Assembly (NCBI GenBank): GCA_023427575.1
Contig: JAEZAY010000284.1
Coordinates: 1 to 5,496 of the forward strand
Direction: 5' to 3'
DNA: 5,496 nucleotides
Source: Bacteroidota bacterium
GTDB lineage: Bacteria; Bacteroidota; Bacteroidia; Chitinophagales; Chitinophagaceae
Shown here: positions 1-5,051 of the stretch, piece after piece
How the letters are laid out: every line of letters begins with the position of its first letter
Position numbering within the stretch: position 1 is the first letter of the stretch
Notes under the pieces: generated by a model
Told to the model about the DNA's origin: nothing
Databases searched by the model: none
What the model saw: the letters and a program-made list of their open reading frames with translations, nothing else
Made by a program: the position numbers and the translations under genes

Positions 1-1550
1 CCGGCTGAACCAATATTGTCTTCGGGCTGGGCTACATAGTTAAACCGGGCATAGTCCATAATGGATGAAGTATGACCGTTTGCTTCCACCCATTTTTTAT
101 CGCGCAATTTTTCCACCGGTGTGGCGCTGGAAGAACCCATATTATGGGGGAGGCCAAGGGTATGGCCAACTTCGTGCGAGGATACAAACCGGATCAGTTG
201 TCCCATCAGCTCATCATCAAAGGTTGCCTTTCGGGCGGCGGGATCCACTGCCGCAGCCTGTACCAGGTACCAGTTGCGAAGTAGCTTCATTACATTATGG
301 TACCAGTTGATATGCGATTCAAGAATTTCTCCGCTCCGGGGATCGTTTACGTGCGGACCGGAAGCATTGGGAATATCGGAAGGTTTGTATACGATGGCGG
401 AATAGCGCGCGTCTTCCAGGCTCCAGGTTGAATCTTCCGCATAACTGGGCGCTCTTTTAGCCATAATCGCATTTTTAAACCCGGCTTTTTCAAAAGCTTT
501 CTGCCAGTCGTTCACACCCTGAATCAGGTAAGGAACCCATTTTTCGGGAGTGGCGGGATCGATATAATAGACGATCGGCTTTACCGGTTCAACCAGTTCG
601 CCTCTTTTAAATTTCCCTTCATCACCGGGTTTGATTTCCAGTTTCCAACGGGTGATCATGCTGACATCTTTAACACCCTGGGGGTTCGCATCGAAATCGG
701 TGTATTCGGTAGTGAAGTACCCAACCCGCTCATCGAATAAACGGGGGCGCATGGGAATGGCCGGTAGCATTACGATAGATGTATTCAGTTCAAAAGTGGC
801 ATTGCCCTGCGAAGCAGGTTGCGCGGGGCGTCCGGCGGGGGCAGGAGCGGCGCTGCGGCCATAGGTTTTCACCGTACGGATTTCCGTATTGATGGGGTAG
901 GTGCGGATATCCTGGATAAAGCTTTTATCCGACTGCAGTCCTCCCAAACGAAGGGCGGATTTTACCCGCGGCGAAAAATATAAAACATCATTATCGCCAT
1001 TCAGGAAATCCGTCATTTCAATAACGGTACCGGTACTGTCGGTTGATAATGCTTTAATATCAAAAGCCGCTGAAATGGGCTGGATATTGGAGTTCATCAC
1101 CGATCTGTACATCGGTTTGGAAGAATCGGGTGCATAAACCGAAAAGGAGATATTCCGCAGGAACACTTTATTATTAGGTCCCTTTTCAAAGCGGATCACG
1201 TTTTTGTTGATCTCGTCGCCGGCATAGCCAAAAAAGCCCGAGCGGGTGTCTATCGGGGCCTTGGAGATCCGGTTTACCACCAGGATATCCCTGTTATATA
1301 CTGAATCGGCAATTTCAAAGAAGTATTTGTCTTCCACTTTATGAACCGAAAAAAGGCCTTTTTTGCTGATGGCCTTGCTGGTTATCACTTCCTTGAAGGG
1401 TTTTGGTCCGCTTCTTGGAGGCGCAGCGGGCGGTTTAACCGAAGAAGGGGCTGGAGCAACGGTGTCGGTTGTTCTACGGTTCTGGGCCTGGCCGGGAAAT
1501 AAAAAAGCAAAAAGGAGGAGGGCTGATAAAGAGAGTAGTCGATAGGGCAT
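1..1550 (-). CDS. Secreted zinc-dependent metalloprotease, DUF5118/DUF5117/Met-zincin family (C-terminus outside window)
   Basis: The minus-strand frame is open from an ATG at 1550-1548 to the window edge (516 complete codons, no stop). Residues 1-22 look like a Sec signal peptide: MPYR, then a hydrophobic LLSLSALLLFAFLF stretch, with likely cleavage near QA/Q; no lipobox Cys is present. A Pro-rich linker (about 31-51) follows. Residues about 52-96 (FKEVI...GLFSVHKVEDKYFFEI...DILVVNRIS) resemble DUF5118, and about 100-330 resemble DUF5117, interrupted by an Ala/Pro-rich stretch at 233-249. The catalytic site is HEVGHTLGLPH at residues 459-469 (bases 144-176): three zinc-binding His and a catalytic Glu in the HExxHxxGxxH metzincin pattern. 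A Met-turn SIMDYA follows, with Met at residue 498. From memory, relatives have roughly 800 residues or more, so about a third is missing here. The protein probably acts in the periplasm, on the surface or outside the cell; its substrate is unknown. The gene is divergent from exbB. The family call is firm, the biological role open. Confidence 0.93.
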   Translation of the reverse strand, partial: MPYRLLSLSALLLFAFLFPGQAQNRRTTDTVAPAPSSVKPPAAPPRSGPKPFKEVITSKAISKKGLFSVHKVEDKYFFEIADSVYNRDILVVNRISKAPIDTRSGFFGYAGDEINKNVIRFEKGPNNKVFLRNISFSVYAPDSSKPMYRSVMNSNIQPISAAFDIKALSTDSTGTVIEMTDFLNGDNDVLYFSPRVKSALRLGGLQSDKSFIQDIRTYPINTEIRTVKTYGRSAAPAPAGRPAQPASQGNATFELNTSIVMLPAIPMRPRLFDERVGYFTTEYTDFDANPQGVKDVSMITRWKLEIKPGDEGKFKRGELVEPVKPIVYYIDPATPEKWVPYLIQGVNDWQKAFEKAGFKNAIMAKRAPSYAEDSTWSLEDARYSAIVYKPSDIPNASGPHVNDPRSGEILESHINWYHNVMKLLRNWYLVQAAAVDPAARKATFDDELMGQLIRFVSSHEVGHTLGLPHNMGSSSATPVEKLRDKKWVEANGHTSSIMDYARFNYVAQPEDNIGSA

Positions 1551-1706
1551 CTGTATAAAAAAAATTTTCGGTGAAGTTATATAAAATGAGATTATGGAAT
1601 CCTTAAATTACAGGCGCAAAAAAGTTGGATTTTTTAGCCGGCGGAGGCAAAAATGCAGGCAGTTTTTGTACCTTGGAACCCGCATCAGAAAAGGGCGATT
1701 TTAATG

Positions 1707-1734
1707 TTGTCATTTAAGAAATTCCTTATCTTGT
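1707..1734 (+). promoter_or_regulatory. Candidate Bacteroidota-type promoter for the exbB-exbD-exbD-tonB cluster
   Basis: TTG at 1707-1709 is followed after 17 bp by TATCTTGT at 1727-1734. This fits the Bacteroidota primary sigma pattern (TTG or TTTG, about 17-23 bp, TAnnTTTG) except for the last two positions of the -7 element. Transcription would start near 1739-1742, giving a 5' leader of about 115 nt before the exbB ATG. The leader would begin at the AT-rich dyad at 1741-1759. The match is imperfect and inferred by eye. Confidence 0.4.
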
Positions 1735-1740
1735 GTGCCC

Positions 1741-1759
1741 TTGTAAAAATTTTTATCAA
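1741..1759. repeat. AT-rich inverted repeat upstream of exbB
   Basis: Bases 1744-1755 form a perfect 12-bp palindrome (TAAAAATTTTTA). Flanking TTG (1741-1743) and CAA (1757-1759) extend the symmetry, offset by a single extra base on the right side. The element sits at the predicted transcription start of the exbB cluster. It could be an operator for a dimeric regulator or a hairpin at the 5' end of the mRNA. A/T palindromes arise easily by chance in AT-rich DNA, so function is unproven. Confidence 0.35.
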
Positions 1760-1788
1760 ACAAAAACTATTACAAGAATTTTTTTTGC

Positions 1789-1810
1789 TTAGAATTGTAC
1801 GTAATTCTGA
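1789..1810 (+). repeat. Inverted repeat / possible leader stem-loop before exbB
   Basis: TTAGAATT (1789-1796) can pair with AATTCTGA (1803-1810) around a 6-nt loop GTACGT. This gives an 8-bp stem with one T-G wobble. Another AGAATT half-site lies just upstream at 1775-1780. The element is 45 bp before the exbB start, inside the predicted leader. It may be an operator or a weak RNA structure; there is no run of T after it, so it is not an intrinsic terminator. Confidence 0.35.
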
Positions 1811-1855
1811 ACTACCCATACGTTAAAACTTTAAATCAACTAAAAAAAACAAGTC

Positions 1856-2719
1856 ATGGCTGAGACAAAACCAACTGCAACTTCTGTTTCAAAGAGTAGC
1901 ACATCTGTTCAACCAAAGAAAAAAAGCAATGTCATTTCGTGGATAGCTCCGGTATTATGTGTAATAGTTGGGTTCGTTATCTGGCGTTTTGTAATGGGTA
2001 ATCCTGCAAACTTTACCAATCCCGATCCGGCTGGTGGGTTCTGGCCTAAACATCAGGGTCCTAAAGGTGGATTTGTAAAGATGTATGAAGGTGGAGTAAT
2101 CGTTCCGGTCCTGATTGCATGTTTTTTCATTGTGGTAGTATTTGCGATCGAGCGTATGCTTACAATCAGCAAAGCACTCGGTAAAGGAAATATTGCTGAG
2201 TTCATCCGTAAAGTACAATATCATCTTGCAAATAAGAATGTTGATGCAGCGATTGCTGAGTGCGACAAACAAAAGGGCAGTGTTGGTAATGTGATGAAAG
2301 CTGGTCTTCGCAAGTACAAGGAAATGATCACTAACACCGAGCTGGATACTGATCAGAAAGTACTGAACATTCAAAAAGAAGTGGAAGAAGCTACCGCACT
2401 GGAACTTCCAATGCTGGAGAAAAATCTGGTATTCCTTTCTACCATGGCATCGGTGGCAACCCTGATCGGTTTGTTAGGAACGGTAATCGGGATGATCACT
2501 TCATTCTCCGCTCTTGGTGAAGAAGGTGGTGGTAATGCAGCTGCTGAACTGTCGAGAGGTATCTCCGAGGCGCTGTACAACACGGCACTGGGTATCGGTT
2601 CATCTGCACTGGCGATCATTTTCTACAACGTGTTCACTACCCGGATTGATGGTATCACTTACGGAATCGACGAGTCTGGATTTACCTTAACTCAAAGCTT
2701 TGCTTCTTTATACAAATAA
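1856..2719 (+). CDS. exbB: MotA/TolQ/ExbB proton channel family protein (ExbB of a TonB system)
   Basis: This inner-membrane protein should form the pentameric proton channel that, with ExbD, converts proton motive force into TonB movement. Predicted helices lie at about residues 26-47, 79-98, 198-217 and 236-260, so it has one helix more than E. coli ExbB (three). The cytoplasmic segment is about 100-190. The conserved core is LLGTVIGM (206-213) followed by GISEALYNTALG (235-246). By motif alignment T209, E238 and T243 correspond to E. coli ExbB T148, E176 and T181, the polar residues lining the channel. The N-terminus is a Ser/Thr/Lys-rich cytoplasmic tail ending in KKK (21-23). A Gly/Pro-rich loop of about 30 residues (GGFWPKHQGPKGG) connects helices 1 and 2. 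The ATG at 1856 is preceded by an A-rich tract and precedes the first helix. It is the first gene of the cluster, 77 bp before exbD. TolQ is the main alternative, but the paired exbD genes and downstream tonB favour ExbB. Confidence 0.93.
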   Translation: MAETKPTATSVSKSSTSVQPKKKSNVISWIAPVLCVIVGFVIWRFVMGNPANFTNPDPAGGFWPKHQGPKGGFVKMYEGGVIVPVLIACFFIVVVFAIERMLTISKALGKGNIAEFIRKVQYHLANKNVDAAIAECDKQKGSVGNVMKAGLRKYKEMITNTELDTDQKVLNIQKEVEEATALELPMLEKNLVFLSTMASVATLIGLLGTVIGMITSFSALGEEGGGNAAAELSRGISEALYNTALGIGSSALAIIFYNVFTTRIDGITYGIDESGFTLTQSFASLYK

Positions 2720-2729
2720 GAAGTAAAAA

Positions 2730-2746
2730 ATAACGCTTTGCGTTAT
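2730..2746 (+). other. Intercistronic hairpin between exbB and the first exbD
   Basis: ATAACGC (2730-2736) and GCGTTAT (2740-2746) form a perfect 7-bp stem around a TTT loop, 10 bases after the exbB stop codon. No T-tract follows (the next bases are GGAATTCGGG), so it does not look like an intrinsic terminator. It could protect the exbB transcript from 3' decay or mark an RNA processing site, which would help make more ExbB than ExbD. The function is inferred from position only. Confidence 0.45.
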
Positions 2747-2796
2747 GGAATTCGGGCAAATCGGAATCTATAAACTGAACCAGAAATTAATCAAAC

Positions 2797-3477
2797 ATGC
2801 CAAAGGTTAAAGTACCAAGGAAAAGCACGGCAGTAGACATGACCGCGATGTGTGATGTGGCTTTTCTTTTGTTGTCGTTTTTTATCCTTACCACCGAATT
2901 CAAGCCGGATGAGGCGCTGACTGTTACCACTCCGAAGTCGGTATCAACAGATCCTGCCGAGCAGAAAGATGTGGTGATGATCACGCTCGACAAGGACGGA
3001 AAAGTGTACTTCTCTGTATCCGATGATGCAATGGAAGAAAAGGATATTATCATTGAAGAAGTTAATAAACTGAAAAACCTGAACCTCACCGATGAGGAAA
3101 AGAAAGGATTTCGCCGGGCCGGCTCTTATGTTGGAGTTCCGTTCACACAGCTAAAATCCTATCTGACCACACCAGCATCGGATGTTGCCAATGTTGATCA
3201 GCCCGGAATCCCGGTTCAGGATACCCTTAATAATGAATTGCAGGTTTGGATGCGTGCTGCCAATTCCGCTTTTATGGGATCCAAAATGAACCTGCTTGTG
3301 AAAGGGGATAATGAAGCCAAATATCCCGCATTCAAAGGGGTGATTGATGCCTTCAAAAAGAATGAAATTTTCAAATTTCAGATGGTTACCGATCCGGAAG
3401 GAGTTCCGCAGGGAACCGAGCTCTGGAAAAAGACCAATACCCGGACGACTGCTGCGGCAGCCGCACCCGGTCAGTAA
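2797..3477 (+). CDS. exbD: ExbD/TolR family biopolymer transport protein, large form (first of two)
   Basis: This is the stator subunit expected to sit inside the ExbB pentamer and carry protons on a single acidic residue. A short basic N-terminus (MPKVKVPRKS) leads into VDMTAMCDVAFLLLSFFILTT, residues 13-33, with one transmembrane helix at about 20-34. D20 matches E. coli ExbD D25, the essential proton carrier. The periplasmic part spans about 35-226. An early segment, VVMITLDKDGKVYFSV (59-74), and a late one, MNLLVKGDNEAKYPAFKGVIDAFKKN (starting at 164), look like the ExbD fold. Between them lie about 90 residues where classical ExbD (about 140 aa in total) has far fewer, so the protein carries an insertion. 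The C-terminus ends in a short Thr/Ala-rich tail (AAAAA, 219-223). The ATG at 2797 starts just before the helix as expected. It is 77 bp after exbB and 30 bp before the second exbD, on the same strand. Which ExbD does which job cannot be told from sequence. Confidence 0.92.
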   Translation: MPKVKVPRKSTAVDMTAMCDVAFLLLSFFILTTEFKPDEALTVTTPKSVSTDPAEQKDVVMITLDKDGKVYFSVSDDAMEEKDIIIEEVNKLKNLNLTDEEKKGFRRAGSYVGVPFTQLKSYLTTPASDVANVDQPGIPVQDTLNNELQVWMRAANSAFMGSKMNLLVKGDNEAKYPAFKGVIDAFKKNEIFKFQMVTDPEGVPQGTELWKKTNTRTTAAAAAPGQ

Positions 3478-3507
3478 TCTGATTGTTAACAAAAAAATCT
3501 TCCTACA

Positions 3508-4050
3508 ATGGCAGAATTAGATACCTCGAGTGGTGGTGGCCATAAGAAGGGACCGGGTGTCAAGAAAGGCAAAAAGCTCTCAACCAGGGTGGATCTCACC
3601 CCCATGGTGGACCTGGGCTTCCTGCTGATCACCTTTTTCATATTCACCACAACGATGAGTCAGCCTACTGCAATGCGGCTTTTCCTTCCGAAGGATACGG
3701 AAAAACCAGAAGAGCAGAATAAAATTAAAGAGTCGGGTGCGCTGACCATCATGCTGGGCCGCGACAATACCGTTTTTTATTATGCCGGAACGCTGGCGCC
3801 GGATGGTTCGAACTTTAAATCAACCAATTACAAAGAGATCCGCGAAGTACTTATGGATAAGAAGCGTACAACCAGCGCGGAAGATTTTGTAGTGGTGATT
3901 AAACCCGGACCTGAATCCACCTATAAAAATACCGTGGATATGCTTGATGAAATGACGATCAACGACATTAAGCGCTACGCAATGGTGGATATTTCGGAAA
4001 TGGAACTGCAGTTGGTGCGGGCTTCCGATCAAAACCAGGGCGGCCAGTAA
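3508..4050 (+). CDS. exbD: ExbD/TolR family biopolymer transport protein (second of two)
   Basis: This is a second stator subunit, clearly diverged from the first. It has a long Gly/Lys-rich cytoplasmic tail (residues 1-27, with GGGHKKGPGVKKGKK at 9-23). Then comes VDLTPMVDLGFLLITFFIFTT (28-48), with a single helix at about 36-50 and D35 at the proton-carrying position. This helix entry keeps the usual TPM proline, which is Ala in the first ExbD. The periplasmic region (51-180) contains GALTIMLGRDNTVFYYAG (77-94), FVVVIKPGPESTYKNTVDML (127-146) and YAMVDISEMELQLV (157-170), consistent with the ExbD fold. The length is closer to classical ExbD than that of its neighbour. The ATG at 3508 lies 30 bp after the upstream stop, preceded by an A-rich stretch and no Shine-Dalgarno. 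Two tandem exbD genes behind one exbB is an arrangement I know from other Bacteroidota; the two proteins may form a heterodimer in one channel. Confidence 0.92.
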   Translation: MAELDTSSGGGHKKGPGVKKGKKLSTRVDLTPMVDLGFLLITFFIFTTTMSQPTAMRLFLPKDTEKPEEQNKIKESGALTIMLGRDNTVFYYAGTLAPDGSNFKSTNYKEIREVLMDKKRTTSAEDFVVVIKPGPESTYKNTVDMLDEMTINDIKRYAMVDISEMELQLVRASDQNQGGQ

Positions 4051-4103
4051 AAAAATATGGAATTTTTTGTGTCCTGCATCTTATAACAAATATTTGAAAT
4101 CAA

Positions 4104-4934
4104 ATGGAAGTCAATAAAATCTTAAGTGCCGATATCCTTGATATCATCTTCGAAGGAAGAAACAAGGACTATGGCGCATATGAACTCCGCCGCACCTATA
4201 ATAAGCGGATGACTACAGCCATTCTCGCCATGTTTGCGATGATAATCCTGCTTTTCCTGGGATTTTTCCTTGCAGACAACATGAAAGATGATACGGTGAA
4301 GAAGGAAATTGTAGTTCAGGAGGTTCAGTTGGAAGAAATTAAGGAGGAGAAAAATGAACCACCTCCACCACCGCCCCCGCCAAAACCACCAGATCCGCCA
4401 AAAGTGGAGATCACTAAATTTACCCCTCCGAAAATTGTAAAAGACGAAGAGGTAAAGGAAGATGAAAAACCACCGGTAGTGGAAGAACTGGAAGAAACCA
4501 AAATCGGTACCATTAACCAGGAAGGAGAAAAAGATCTTGGAATCGTTGCTCCTCCGGTTGAAGATGCTGGTAAAGGGGTAGTTGAAGCGCCAAAAAAGGT
4601 GGAAGAAGATTATGATAAAACCTTCACCAAGGTGGAAATCGAATCTTCCTATCCCGGAGGTCAGGCGGCCTGGCAGCGTTACCTGATCAAAACCCTTCGC
4701 TATCCCCAGGAAGCGCAGGACAATGAGATCCAGGGTGCTGTTGTGGTTCAGTTTATCGTTGACAAAGAAGGAGTGGTTTCAAACGTGGAAGCGATCAGCG
4801 GCCCACAGGAACTGCGCAGTGAAGCGGTACGTGTAATTCAGCGTAGTGGTAAATGGACTCCCGCCGTGCAGAACGGACGTAAGGTGAAATCTTACAAGAA
4901 ACAACCGATCGTATTCCGTCTCGAAATTGAATGA
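4104..4934 (+). CDS. tonB: TonB family energy transducer
   Basis: TonB is anchored in the inner membrane by one helix and carries the energy from ExbB/ExbD to outer-membrane receptors through a C-terminal domain. Residues 1-35 are cytoplasmic and include FEGRNKDYGAYELRRTYNKR (16-35), a motif typical of Bacteroidota TonB and absent from the short N-terminus of E. coli TonB. The membrane helix is at about 36-57. An acidic/basic segment (60-85) leads to a run of eight prolines (86-93) followed by KPPDPPK; the Glu/Lys/Pro-rich periplasmic spacer extends to about 175. The TonB C-terminal domain spans about 182-276: YPGGQAAWQRYLIKTLRYP (183-201), GAVVVQFIVDKEG (211-223), SGKWTPAVQNGRKVK (248-262) and a closing IVFRLEIE. 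The protein is complete and slightly longer than E. coli TonB (239 aa). The start at 4104 is 53 bp after exbD, preceded by A/T-rich sequence. An intrinsic terminator follows 22 bp after the stop, making this the last gene of the cluster. Confidence 0.95.
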   Translation: MEVNKILSADILDIIFEGRNKDYGAYELRRTYNKRMTTAILAMFAMIILLFLGFFLADNMKDDTVKKEIVVQEVQLEEIKEEKNEPPPPPPPPKPPDPPKVEITKFTPPKIVKDEEVKEDEKPPVVEELEETKIGTINQEGEKDLGIVAPPVEDAGKGVVEAPKKVEEDYDKTFTKVEIESSYPGGQAAWQRYLIKTLRYPQEAQDNEIQGAVVVQFIVDKEGVVSNVEAISGPQELRSEAVRVIQRSGKWTPAVQNGRKVKSYKKQPIVFRLEIE

Positions 4935-4955
4935 TCTTCCAAACGAATAAAAGGT

Positions 4956-4985
4956 AAATCCCCTGGTATCAGGGGATTTTTTTTT
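4956..4985 (+). terminator. Intrinsic terminator after tonB
   Basis: AAATCCCCTG (4956-4965) pairs perfectly with CAGGGGATTT (4970-4979) around a GTAT loop, with a run of nine T at 4977-4985. The GC-rich core plus U-tract is a textbook Rho-independent terminator on the plus strand. It lies 22 bp after the tonB stop and separates the TonB cluster from mnmE. Confidence 0.9.
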
Positions 4986-5031
4986 GCCCTTGCATGAACC
5001 CTGCCATTCCCCTTCACGAAGATTTTTGGTT

Positions 5032-5039
5032 TACTTTTG
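5032..5039 (+). promoter_or_regulatory. Candidate -7 promoter element for mnmE
   Basis: TACTTTTG is an exact match to the Bacteroidota TAnnTTTG -7 element and lies between the tonB terminator and mnmE. I see no clear TTG at 17-23 bp upstream, so the -33 part is weak. If used, transcription would start about 5-8 bases downstream, leaving a leader of only about 5-10 nt before the ATG at 5052. Confidence 0.5.
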
Positions 5040-5051
5040 AAAAAAACAATC

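Larger units (their letters stand above)
1551..1855. other. Divergent intergenic region between the protease gene and exbB
   Basis: This 305-bp, visibly AT-rich stretch has no convincing reading frame and separates two divergent genes, so it should carry promoters for both. Facing exbB there is a candidate promoter at 1707-1734 and a weaker look-alike, TACCTTGG at 1669-1676, which has no TTG at the expected upstream distance. Facing the protease gene, the best -7-like match I see is TAATTTAA on the minus strand (about 1604-1611), without a well-spaced -33 element, so I do not call it. Two dyad elements lie at 1741-1759 and 1789-1810. Oligo-A/T runs (for example 1779-1787) are frequent. No Shine-Dalgarno-like sequence precedes either start codon; both are preceded by A/T-rich sequence, as is usual in Bacteroidota. 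Confidence 0.7.

Noticed and set aside
65..864. Plus-strand reading frames of 70-94 codons within 65-405 and 631-864
   Set aside because: They lie opposite the continuous minus-strand metalloprotease frame, which contains HExxHxxGxxH and a signal peptide; their own translations show no recognisable domain.
1669..1676. TACCTTGG as the main exbB promoter -7 element
   Set aside because: It has one mismatch and no TTG at 17-23 bp upstream; the site at 1707-1734 fits better, though this one cannot be excluded.
1955..2619. Minus-strand frames of 139 and 82 codons opposite exbB
   Set aside because: They are antisense shadows of exbB; the plus strand has a clear family match with channel residues.
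4050..4068. Possible terminator hairpin (AAAAAAT / ATTTTTT) between the second exbD and tonB
   Set aside because: The stem is made only of A-T pairs and overlaps the stop codon, so it is too weak; the genes around it are co-directional and functionally linked.
4065..4096. Possible internal promoter for tonB (TTTTG followed by TATTTG)
   Set aside because: The downstream motif lacks the two-base spacer of TAnnTTTG, so it does not fit the Bacteroidota pattern.
4325..4513. Minus-strand Gly/Ser-rich 62-codon frame
   Set aside because: The glycine run is only the reverse complement of the proline run of TonB.
1856..4934. Tol-Pal or gliding-motility (GldL/GldM) motor instead of a TonB system
   Set aside because: No tolA, tolB or pal is present. 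The two ExbD-like proteins are short with the ExbD helix motif, unlike GldM, and the last gene carries a TonB C-terminal domain.
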